IMG/VR virus record: IMGVR_UViG_3300034168_000141
Coordinates: 1-61,462 of that record
DNA length: 61,462 nt
Direction: 5' to 3' (one strand)
Source of the DNA: a virus
Under the pieces are notes generated by a model. It saw nothing but the letters and a program-made list of their open reading frames with translations, made no database searches and was not told the DNA's origin. Every line of letters begins with the position of its first letter. Position 1 is the first letter of the stretch. The translations under genes and the position numbers were made by a program. Positions 1-5,957 of this stretch are shown piece after piece.

Positions 1-106
1 AATGTTAAAGAAGAACCACCGCCTGATGAAGCAGGGAAGTTAGCCAAGCTACCATCACCTCTCACATATTGTGATACAGTACCTGCTCCTGTAACCGCTA
101 TATCTC
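1..106. repeat. Terminal direct repeat (contig-end overlap)
   Basis: Bases 1-106 are identical to 61357-61462, so the contig closes into a circle. The same sequence occurs a third time at 31116-31221, where identity continues to base 119 before the first mismatch. All three copies lie in the same reading frame of a tail-fibre gene. The overlap is best read as an assembly join of a circular map, not as a biological terminal repeat. Confidence 0.95.
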
Positions 107-1712
107 CACTACTTGTAATAGGGCTGTTCGCTACACTAAATGCTGAAGGCATTGTTAAGCCCACACTTGTAACTGTTCCTCCACTGGAAGGCGCTGAGTT
201 AGTTACTGTGAAGTTAGGATAAGTTCCTGTAACTCCAATACCGGTACCAGCTGTTAATGCTACTACTTGGTCAGGTGCTGTATTCGTTATTGTCTGATTA
301 GGATATGCTCCTGTAATACTTATTCCTGTTCCTGCGGTTGGATTGTATTGAGCAGGTATAACAGGAAATGTAGCTAAGCTGCCATCACCTCTGAGATATT
401 GCAGAGTAGTTCCAGTTGGTGTGTTAAACTTGCCGTTAAAAATTAACCAATCACTTGAAAGTAAATATCCATTAGTCGTGCCATTAGCAGATGACATAGA
501 TAGGTTAGGAGTAGATCCACCTGTAGATGACATTGGAGCAGTAGCCGTAACAGCCGTAACCGTTCCACCTGAAGGTGCATTATTGGTAATGGTAAAGTTC
601 GGATATGTACCCGTTACTGCTATACCACTCCCTGCGGTTAACGCTACCACCTGATCAGGAGCTGAGTTAGTTACCGTAATGCTTCCGCTACTTGTTACCG
701 GGCTACCGCTTACGCTGATCCCTGTGCCTGCCGTTACACCTACACTTGTTACTGTTCCATTTGTCAGCGTTGGCTTGTTAAGAATTTGACTCACCCCACT
801 TGTGCTATTCCAATCTGAATTAACCTGAGCAGCAGGGATAGTAGGCTTATTGAGAATCTGAGCTACTCCACTAACTGCATTCCAATCGCTATTAACTTGG
901 GCCGCTGGTATAGTCGGCTTGTTATCTAAATCATCATAGTCATTACTAAAGGCAGTAGCTCCTAAATCAGCAGTGTTAGCTTTTAAAGCTATCTCAGCTT
1001 GCAGAGCTGCAATGTCATCAACTATAGAAATGATAACAGCGCATTCAGGTAAATCTTCACAAGTTAAACCACCTGCCTCAAGTACATGCCATCCTTTTAC
1101 ACCTTCAGCATCTGTACCATAGTAATAAGTGTTGCCAGGTGTTTCCTCGTCATTAACTAATGAGACATTAAAGCCCTGCTGAGTGATGCTATTAATGAAT
1201 GTAAGATAGTTATTTGCTTCGCTTGGTGAATCTGTAGGTGTGTTATAGTTCCAGCTTGCAGGAATAGAGCATGCGCTCCAATCGTAATCTAAGCTCAGCT
1301 CTACTATTCCTGTTACCCCTGTTAGCGTATGAGTGTACTGCTCTACAAATGGCTCAGCATTTACCGGGCGAGTAAGCACTACATCTGAGCCGAACATATT
1401 ACCCAGGTAAATCTCGTTAATTAAATCTTGAAATATTAGTGAGCAGTCAGTAATACTTTCCGCTTGGTAGCCTGTCTTATCTTCCTTATCTCTTGGTAGA
1501 TCGCTAATGAATATCTCAAAGCTGAAGCTCCGGGTACCTGGTGCGTAGTTAATAGCACGTGGCTTAACGTGCAGCCAAGGCCACTCTGCCTCTTTCTCTA
1601 AATCGGCTTGGCTAATCTCACCATGTGTAAACCTGCGCAGCTGAAAGTGTCCATCTGCAAATTGTCTAAAACGGTCTACTATGACGTTATATGTATAATT
1701 GATTGTGCTCAT
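1..1712 (-). CDS. Tail fibre, N-terminal part (phage A), open at window edge
   Basis: An open frame runs from ATG at 1712 to base 1 without a stop (570 codons). It continues in frame both into 61356 downward (circular closure) and into 31115 downward (phage A reconstruction, 989 residues in total). The first ~170 residues match the start of the phage B fibre (VDRFRQFADGHF against IDRFKAFASGHF) and probably form the tail-attachment domain. The rest is Gly/Thr/Ser-rich fibre repeats, including two ~24-residue copies with NKPTIPAAQVNSDW near 775-920. The start lies 15 bases after the stop of the frameshifted chaperone. Codon choice matches phage A. The fibre role is inferred from composition and neighbours. 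Confidence 0.85.
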   Translation of the reverse strand, partial: MSTINYTYNVIVDRFRQFADGHFQLRRFTHGEISQADLEKEAEWPWLHVKPRAINYAPGTRSFSFEIFISDLPRDKEDKTGYQAESITDCSLIFQDLINEIYLGNMFGSDVVLTRPVNAEPFVEQYTHTLTGVTGIVELSLDYDWSACSIPASWNYNTPTDSPSEANNYLTFINSITQQGFNVSLVNDEETPGNTYYYGTDAEGVKGWHVLEAGGLTCEDLPECAVIISIVDDIAALQAEIALKANTADLGATAFSNDYDDLDNKPTIPAAQVNSDWNAVSGVAQILNKPTIPAAQVNSDWNSTSGVSQILNKPTLTNGTVTSVGVTAGTGISVSGSPVTSSGSITVTNSAPDQVVALTAGSGIAVTGTYPNFTITNNAPSGGTVTAVTATAPMSSTGGSTPNLSMSSANGTTNGYLLSSDWLIFNGKFNTPTGTTLQYLRGDGSLATFPVIPAQYNPTAGTGISITGAYPNQTITNTAPDQVVALTAGTGIGVTGTYPNFTVTNSAPSSGGTVTSVGLTMPSAFSVANSPITSSGDIAVTGAGTVSQYVRGDGSLANFPASSGGGSSLT

Positions 1713-1727
1713 ATCTTATAGTGTAAA

Positions 1728-2467
1728 TTAAGACAGCTTTTGTTGTAATGCGTTTGCGTAATCCATAGCATAGGTTAAATGGGTAAATATTGTTGAAGCT
1801 CTCGTATTAGTTATAGCATCAAACTTAGTTATATCTCGCTCAGCCATCTCCTCTATCACGTGCCACCATTGGTACACACTTGCTAATGTTTCACCTCTTC
1901 TGCTAATTGACTGATCTCCCTCTTCAATGTCTCCAGCTCCTGCTCTAAATATTCGGGTGTACTGTTCACTAAATCGTTTCTGAGTGTCGAAAAAAAAAGC
2001 AGCGCAGCATTCACATTGGCTAAATTCATCTTCCTCATTTGAGGCACGTACTTCATGTGAGTAGTGCTATCATAATCCTCTATCTTGTATTGCAGATTAA
2101 TCTCAGCTGTTACCGGTCTATAGAGAATGCACATAAGCTCAGGCATCTGATGGGGGAAGTTCTTACTAAACTCAGATAGATCTAACCACTCTCCAAAGGT
2201 CATGCTCTTGAGATCAGGATGAAAGCCGAACTTAACCCCATCTATCTCTATGAACTTCTGAAATATCTTCTCGTCATTCTTTAAGCCTGCTGCATAGGTG
2301 CTTACTATCTTATCAATAGTAGGCATGTCTATCTTGCGTATATCATCTCGCTTTAATCCTGTGATGGCTGCTATCTGAGATATGCTATCTGTACCGGCAG
2401 CTATAAAATCTACATAAGTACCCAGTGTCTGATCTGAATACTTAGTGCTAATTATCTTCTCGCTCAT
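1728..2467 (-). CDS. Tail assembly chaperone, long form made by -1 frameshift (GT-like)
   Basis: If ribosomes slip back one base on the T9 run at 1990-1998, the frame stays open through the apparent gap to a TAA at 1728, giving about 246 residues. The added segment includes VYQWWHVIEEMAERDITKFD and FTHLTYAMDYANA. Phage B has the corresponding extension at the same place (GRYGWYHLFMEACGRDITKL, FTYMTYLIDY). In siphoviruses, G and GT chaperones made by frameshifting bind the tape measure during tail assembly. The assignment rests on homology between the two hidden frames, the conserved slip site and position before the tail genes. Confidence 0.82.
1883..2467 (-). CDS. Tail assembly chaperone, short form (G-like)
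   Basis: A 194-residue zero-frame product, homologous to the phage B protein at 32240-32824. Shared features are LSEFSKNFPHQMPELMCILY against a matching MVKIMGTLYRPI region, the LLFFSTL segment encoded by the T9 run, and a charged coiled-coil end. The start overlaps the small-terminase stop by ATGA, so translation is probably coupled. It is likely the predominant form, with the frameshifted long form as minor product. No enzymatic motif is visible. The role is inferred from gene position and the frameshift architecture. Confidence 0.75.
   Translation of the reverse strand: MSEKIISTKYSDQTLGTYVDFIAAGTDSISQIAAITGLKRDDIRKIDMPTIDKIVSTYAAGLKNDEKIFQKFIEIDGVKFGFHPDLKSMTFGEWLDLSEFSKNFPHQMPELMCILYRPVTAEINLQYKIEDYDSTTHMKYVPQMRKMNLANVNAALLFFSTLRNDLVNSTPEYLEQELETLKREISQLAEEVKH
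1990..1998 (-). other. Slippery site T9 in chaperone gene
   Basis: On the coding strand the zero frame reads C TTT TTT TT TCG across nine T, giving a canonical T TTT TTT heptamer. The identical T9 between GC and CGAC occurs at 32347-32355 in phage B. Beyond it both -1 frames stay open for about 85-95 codons. Confidence 0.8.
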
Positions 2468-2871
2468 ATGTTTGTACCATCAATAGTTATGTTAATGCTC
2501 TTTATCTCTGTGCTCAGCTCTTGCCTCTCTATGTAACCTCTCTGCTTACCTTGAGTCTTAAGGTAAAAGATAACAGCTGATGTGTTAGGTGCATCTTTAA
2601 TAGTTACCACATCACCATCATGGGTGAGCGCTTGGCGCTCTGCTCCCTCCATCAGCTTCTTAAGCTGCGACTCAGCAAAGTCTAAAGCTACATTCTTAAG
2701 TGAAGCTACAGCAGCGTTATACTCAGCATCATCTTTGAGCCATTCATAGTGAATAGTTCTACTGATCCCCAACTTCTCACAGGCTTCAGTTACGTTACCT
2801 AAAGAAGCAGTAAGCGCCTGAAGCATAGCATCTTTTTTCAGCGTTAACTTTTGTACAGGCTCCTCACTCAT
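2464..2871 (-). CDS. terS: Terminase small subunit
   Basis: 135 residues. It has an N-terminal HTH with the motif GNVTEACEKLGISR followed by YEWLKDDAEY, then LDFAESQLKKLM, SAVIFYLKTQGKQRGYIERQ. This is the pattern of phBC6A51-type small terminases, which recognise phage DNA and hand it to the large subunit. It lies between two late genes, with 4-base overlaps at both ends. Phage B carries an unrelated small terminase at the corresponding locus (33267-33623). The large subunit is 3 kb away on the other side of the leader RNA. Confidence 0.85.
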   Translation of the reverse strand: MSEEPVQKLTLKKDAMLQALTASLGNVTEACEKLGISRTIHYEWLKDDAEYNAAVASLKNVALDFAESQLKKLMEGAERQALTHDGDVVTIKDAPNTSAVIFYLKTQGKQRGYIERQELSTEIKSINITIDGTNI

Positions 2872-3221
2872 GCTAACTTATTCTTAAAGTGTGTTATTAA
2901 TTGCTCCATCTTACTATCATAGTATTTAGCAAAGGTAGTAAATCCCTCTGAATCAGCCTCATAAACCCTAAACATTATTCCTCTTAATCTCTGTGATGGC
3001 TTTTTGAGTGTATCTTCTAACTCTGATTTCAAGCTTTCTACTGCATCCAGCTCCTCACGTCTAAAGCTCTCGTCTTTAAACGCAAGATACCCGAACTGAT
3101 TAGCTGTACCAAACAGCTCAGCAGCCTGAGAAGGTGTGAGCTCATTAGTGCCAAAGGTAAGTTTTAAAGTCTTATCTTTTCTTGTGCCTACTGATTCAAG
3201 CTGCGCTGGTATTAATATCAT
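2868..3221 (-). CDS. Hypothetical late protein, 117 aa
   Basis: Not recognised. It is a charged, helical-looking protein with an internal segment LTPSQAAELFGTANQFGYLAF and no membrane segment or signal peptide. It overlaps its neighbours by 4 bases on both sides (ATGA type), so it belongs to the leader-controlled late operon just before the small terminase. In phage B the slot after the small terminase is filled by an unrelated 81-residue protein. Confidence 0.65.
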   Translation of the reverse strand: MILIPAQLESVGTRKDKTLKLTFGTNELTPSQAAELFGTANQFGYLAFKDESFRREELDAVESLKSELEDTLKKPSQRLRGIMFRVYEADSEGFTTFAKYYDSKMEQLITHFKNKLA

Positions 3222-3613
3222 TTGTTTAATATGATTGAATTGAATTCGGTTTCTGCATTTATAATGTTATTTGTAATTTCCTTATGAAGCGTATTAATGT
3301 TAAAAGCAATTTCATAAAATTCCAATTCAATAGCATCTGCCTTAGCCATTAAACAACAGTCCAAAAAGTATTGAGTATTAATAGTAGATTGATTACCTGC
3401 ATGATATCCTAACCAAAATCCTGTTATCAAACCATCTGAATTGCCATTGTAATACAAAAATTTAAAATTATTACCTTTAATATTGCTTTTTAACATAGCC
3501 CATGAAGCACCGTCAGTTTGGAAATCATCGTCATTAATGAATCCATAGTTTTCATCAAACCATTTAATTTGATGTTCTGGAACTATTACAAGTTTGGTTT
3601 CAGTAAATATCAT
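3218..3613 (-). CDS. Hypothetical protein, 131 aa
   Basis: Not recognised. Aromatic-rich, with segments IKWFDENYGFINDDDF and FWLGYHAGNQ, and no membrane segment or Cys cluster. The coding sequence is markedly AT-richer than the flanking genes and has no counterpart in phage B, so it may be a late insertion into the operon. The stop overlaps the start of the next gene by 4 bases. Confidence 0.6.
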   Translation of the reverse strand: MIFTETKLVIVPEHQIKWFDENYGFINDDDFQTDGASWAMLKSNIKGNNFKFLYYNGNSDGLITGFWLGYHAGNQSTINTQYFLDCCLMAKADAIELEFYEIAFNINTLHKEITNNIINAETEFNSIILNK

Positions 3614-3622
3614 CTGTTAGTT

Positions 3623-3772
3623 TTACGATCCACAATAAAGACAGTCCTCATCTTCTGCACCCTCTCCAGCATTTAGAATCTTCTCACATTCTTTGTCAAT
3701 CTGCTGATCAGTCCAAGTAGGATTAAACATTTTCACCTGAGCCCTCAAAAAGTTATACTTATTGTCATTCAT
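3623..3772 (-). CDS. Conserved small protein ending CLYCGS, 49 aa
   Basis: A short gene reading MNDNKYNFLRAQVKMF, then FNPTWTDQQID, an acidic stretch AEDED and the C-terminus CLYCGS. Phage B has the same protein at 32873-33028 (MSENKLNFLRSQIAMF, HPEW, acidic DDDD, CLYCGS). Conservation of both ends in otherwise divergent phages shows it is real. The CxxC could bind metal. It is the first gene after the structured late leader region in A. Function unknown. Confidence 0.8.
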   Translation of the reverse strand: MNDNKYNFLRAQVKMFNPTWTDQQIDKECEKILNAGEGAEDEDCLYCGS

Positions 3773-3789
3773 TAGATTTAATTTTAAAA

Positions 3790-4120
3790 GTTACATCTAA
3801 TAGTGTAATTAGCTATAAGCTTTAGCTATTAACTCTATGCTTAGAGCTTAGATTCTGAGCTAAATGAGAGATAGAAGTATCCAAGCAAAAAGATTACTCT
3901 TTCTGTTGGGCTCTCATTTAAATGACTGTCTCTCTGCTTGTCGCTTGAGTTCTTTCGCCATTATGAGTTAGTGTCATCAGCAATGTGCACTAACATGGTA
4001 TCTATCTTTTAGAGTAATTGCCTACCCTAAGTAACCTGGAGCTTATACCTTAGCCATACTCCTGAGCTTTGTTACTATCCCGCAGTAGCTCGTTTCATTC
4101 TCTATGCTGCCGTTAATCGA
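3790..4120 (-). other. Structured gene-free stretch downstream of late leader
   Basis: Gene-free apart from micro-ORFs of 4-15 codons. It holds several inverted repeats: AGCTTAG/CTGAGCT (3845-3861, 3-base loop), TAAATGAGAG/CTCTCATTTA (3861-3870 with 3911-3920), ATTACTCT/AGAGTAAT (3893-3900 with 4011-4018, crossing the previous pair), GTTAGTG/CACTAAC (3967-3994) and GGAG/CTCC (4038-4062). This could be a structured untranslated RNA or a packaging-start region near the small terminase. Nothing decides between these. Confidence 0.45.
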
Positions 4121-4130
4121 TTCCGCACAT

Positions 4131-4175
4131 AAAAAATATAGCCCTAAGGATGCAGGGTGAGAACATCCAAAGGGC
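4131..4175 (-). terminator. Intrinsic terminator at end of late leader
   Basis: Minus-strand hairpin with two 5-bp GC-rich blocks (GCCCU/AGGGC and GGAUG/CAUCC) separated by a UU/UU internal loop, followed by UAUAUUUUUU. The same U-tract decamer follows the phage B leader hairpin. Confidence 0.8.
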
Positions 4176-4214
4176 GTATAAAACCTTAAATCAAATCTAC
4201 AGTAATACCACCCT
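4131..4214 (-). ncRNA. Late-operon leader RNA with terminator and 5'-end/loop pairing (phage A)
   Basis: Starting about 4-5 bases after a TACATTTG box, the RNA opens with CAGGGUG (4215-4209). A terminator hairpin follows: GCCCU-UU-GGAUG / CAUCC-UU-AGGGC (4175-4141), then UAUAUUUUUU. The 11-nt loop contains CACCCUG, the exact complement of the 5' element, so the 5' end can form a 7-bp pseudoknot with the terminator loop. Phage B has the same layout with different sequences (35197-35266). Proposed role: conditional terminator of the late operon or a free small RNA, by analogy with the terminated late leaders of lambdoid phages. Confidence 0.7.
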
Positions 4215-4242
4215 GTAACAAATGTATTTAATATGTGTTACA
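4214..4242. promoter_or_regulatory. Dyad over late promoter, candidate operator
   Basis: TGTAACA (4214-4220) and TGTTACA (4236-4242) form a perfect 7-base inverted repeat with a 15-base spacer that straddles the -7 box of the late promoter. This is where a repressor or activator would be expected. No matching dyad was found at the phage B late promoter. Confidence 0.45.
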
Positions 4243-4253
4243 AATTCTACCAA
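4219..4253 (-). promoter_or_regulatory. Late promoter (Bacteroidota type), phage A
   Basis: On the minus strand TACATTTG (4226-4219) matches the -7 element TAnnTTTG. Possible -33 boxes are TTTG at 4244-4241 (14-base spacing, short) and TTG at 4253-4251 (24 bases, long), so the -33 assignment is weak. The -7 box lies immediately upstream of the leader RNA. Confidence 0.55.
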
Positions 4254-4262
4254 TGTTAAAAA

Positions 4263-4454
4263 CTATTTTGGCTGTTGAAAACGTAGCACTGTAATGTACA
4301 CCCAAAATGGCAGCCATACAAGGCCTGTAAAAGCCACACCCACATAAGCGTACCAATGGTAGTTAGATAGGTGTCTCTGATGCTTGTAAATGTTCAGGCT
4401 CAGTATTCCAAAGTGTAGGATAAAGCCAATTAAATAAATGGTTAATAGTGTCAT
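4263..4454 (-). CDS. Small membrane protein, 63 aa
   Basis: Two predicted transmembrane segments (roughly residues 2-18 and 32-56), separated by a basic loop KHQRHLSN. No signal-peptide cleavage site is evident. It starts by a 4-base overlap with the Cys-rich gene upstream and is the last gene before the late promoter. No counterpart is seen at the equivalent place in phage B. Function unknown; possibilities include superinfection exclusion or a lysis accessory, neither supported by a motif. Confidence 0.65.
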   Translation of the reverse strand: MTLLTIYLIGFILHFGILSLNIYKHQRHLSNYHWYAYVGVAFTGLVWLPFWVYITVLRFQQPK

Positions 4455-4966
4455 ATCTTTTTTCTTTTTGCTTTACGTTTCTTTATACGTTCAGGAGTAA
4501 TCTCTACTTGCGTTAATTCAGTTAATGCAGCCTTCTGCAAATCTTCTACTAATGATCTCTCTAATCTATCTAACAGCTCATTCATGCAGGGAGTGCAAGT
4601 AGTAAAGCTCTTGTTATCTTTAATGCCAAGATACTCACGTCTGAGTTTAAACAGCTGCTGCATCTCTCCAGCTTGTACACTTCCTCTCTTTCTAATAGCT
4701 CTAATTTGCTCAAGTGTTGGCATCTGCCATTCTTTTTGGTTGAGCGTTGGCCACTTCTTAGCTGGGCAGCTCGTTACTGCATAAGACGCTAAGTGATCTA
4801 CCGGGCAGCCACAAGGTTTAAAGACTACACCATCTAATGTAGTAGGCTGCTTAAATGGATTGATAGCATTTATTGGAGGTCCGCATGTTTTGTAACGCTC
4901 GTTAAATACAGGGCATGCCTTGCAGATATTTATCCTTGCTTCATAATCTGATGTGCTAATCATCAT
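4451..4966 (-). CDS. Cys-rich putative zinc-binding protein, 171 aa
   Basis: The N-terminal half carries ICKACPVF, KTCG, KPCGCPVDHLASYAVTSCPAKKW, and a later CTPC pair. The phage B homologue at 35319-35759 keeps ICRACKFF, SCG, LCGCVMP, ASCPASKW and CPPC. The paired cysteines suggest zinc coordination. The C-terminus is very basic (RIKKRKAKRKKI), compatible with nucleic-acid binding. In both phages it follows the sigma-like gene with an overlapping start, so a regulatory partnership is plausible but unproven. Confidence 0.75.
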   Translation of the reverse strand: MMISTSDYEARINICKACPVFNERYKTCGPPINAINPFKQPTTLDGVVFKPCGCPVDHLASYAVTSCPAKKWPTLNQKEWQMPTLEQIRAIRKRGSVQAGEMQQLFKLRREYLGIKDNKSFTTCTPCMNELLDRLERSLVEDLQKAALTELTQVEITPERIKKRKAKRKKI

Positions 4967-5466
4967 ATCTGTAATGAATTTCTTAGTGTTGTTTTAGCTT
5001 TCTGAATTGTCCTATAAAGATAGGCTAAAGGTATCCCTGTTTCTTTCGCCAATGCCTGATAAGAAAAATCATCTAAGGCATAGAGAAAGAATAGCTCACG
5101 CTCAAAGTATGGCAGTCTACTGATAAAGATATCTAACTGCTCATTCTCTAATCTCATCCCTACACTCTTATTCACATCATCCATGATATCATCTTTCAGA
5201 TCATTGCGTATCTTCTCAAACTTCCTCAGCGTATAATTAAAGCTGCTGTTACTACAGCGTGCAGCAAGTCTTATGCTATTGCTTACGTAATTGTTCAGCT
5301 TACCTCTGTTATGAATATCTTGCAGCTTATCCTTATCTGATTCTAATATCTTAAGTAGCGTGTCATGTAAAAGTTCATCTGCTACATCTGCACGCACTAC
5401 ACTATGCGCCACCCTGCGCCACTCTAAATAACACTTATCGAACTCAGAGCGCCAGGTATTCATCAA
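4963..5466 (-). CDS. RNA polymerase sigma-70-like factor
   Basis: 167 residues. The C-terminal third resembles sigma region 4: FISRLPYFERELFFLYALDD, FSYQALAKETGIP, LYRTIQKAKTTLR, an HTH that would contact a -35-type element. The N-terminus (YLEWRRVAHSVV, ELLHDTLLKILE) resembles region 2. This is the size of ECF-type factors. Phage B encodes a homologue at 35737-36240. The stop and start are shared with the Cys-rich gene by a 4-base overlap and the start lies inside the end of the nuclease gene. It may direct host RNA polymerase to phage promoters. Confidence 0.75.
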   Translation of the reverse strand: MMNTWRSEFDKCYLEWRRVAHSVVRADVADELLHDTLLKILESDKDKLQDIHNRGKLNNYVSNSIRLAARCSNSSFNYTLRKFEKIRNDLKDDIMDDVNKSVGMRLENEQLDIFISRLPYFERELFFLYALDDFSYQALAKETGIPLAYLYRTIQKAKTTLRNSLQI

Positions 5467-5788
5467 TAATTATTTGTGCCTGATCAAAGCTCTTGCATGT
5501 TACTGCTATGTAGCCTCTCTTCATTAATTTATTTTGCCATTCTTTCTGATGCTCACTCATTACACCCTTAGCTGTTTTCATTTCAATAGCTAAGCCATGC
5601 CATTCTTTTTTAGGCTCATAGATGAAGATATCAGGAAAGCCTTTAACGTATCCTGTTTTTTTCATCTTTACTGCCTGCTTCATGGAAGTTCTTACTCCTC
5701 CAGCTGAAGCACAATAAAGCGCCTTAGGATACTGCGCCACTAAATAGTTAATAACTGCTTCCTGTATTAGAGCTTCCTCATTCTTCAT
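5444..5788 (-). CDS. VRR-NUC nuclease
   Basis: 114 residues, close to a stand-alone VRR-NUC domain. The fold motifs are YCASAGG, KGYVKGFPDIFIY (catalytic Asp) and GLAIEMKTAKG (Glu-x-Lys), then QKEWQNKLMKRGY, the PD-(D/E)XK arrangement. Such enzymes cut branched or single-stranded DNA and could resolve replication or packaging intermediates. It is the first gene of a three-to-four-gene operon with the sigma-like and Cys-rich genes, conserved in both phages. Confidence 0.85.
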   Translation of the reverse strand: MKNEEALIQEAVINYLVAQYPKALYCASAGGVRTSMKQAVKMKKTGYVKGFPDIFIYEPKKEWHGLAIEMKTAKGVMSEHQKEWQNKLMKRGYIAVTCKSFDQAQIIIDEYLAL

Positions 5789-5810
5789 GATTCAAAATTA
5801 GCTAATTAAC

Positions 5811-5849
5811 TTATCCTCTATCCACATCTTGTTAACATACTTATTCACA
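5811..5849. promoter_or_regulatory. DnaA-box-like sites, candidate replication origin (phage A)
   Basis: In the AT-rich 167-base gap between large terminase and nuclease gene, TTATTCACA (5841-5849) matches the DnaA box TTATNCACA exactly and CTATCCACA (5818-5826) differs at one base. Both are on the plus strand, 23 bases apart. AT-rich flanks (TTAGCTAATTAA, TTTAATCAATATATTT) could serve as unwinding DNA. The phage encodes a DnaA domain IV protein, which would bind such boxes. No clear equivalent was found in phage B. Confidence 0.45.
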
Positions 5850-5863
5850 TATGATTTAATCAA

Positions 5864-5957
5864 TATATTTGGCTATCCATTTTAGCCTTTTGGTTTAGGT
5901 TTAGATTGATTATTGATTGCTGAATAGCCTTGCAAACGTGCAGGGCTATTTTGTTTT
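5864..5957 (+). ncRNA. Candidate plus-strand small RNA between minus-strand genes
   Basis: TATATTTG at 5864-5871 on the plus strand is followed about 50 bases later by a hairpin AATAGCC-TTGCA...TGCA-GGGCTATT and a T-rich end TTTTGTTTTA, which is terminator polarity on the plus strand only. The start GGCTAT (5871-5876) is complementary to ATAGCC of the terminator arm. No good -33 box is seen. All neighbouring genes are on the minus strand, so the RNA would end against the terminase 3' end. Confidence 0.35.

Noticed and set aside
421-654. Plus-strand open frame over the fibre gene
   Set aside because: Antisense shadow of the Gly/Thr/Val-rich fibre repeats; the minus strand has a continuous frame with phage-like domains.
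3790-4120. tRNA or group I intron in the phage A gap
   Set aside because: No cloverleaf with conserved TpsiC arm or CCA-type acceptor, and no intron core motifs could be found; only hairpins and micro-ORFs.
5793-5800. TAATTTTG on the minus strand as promoter of the nuclease gene
   Set aside because: Only 5 bases from the start codon and without a -33 box; more likely a chance match in AT-rich DNA.
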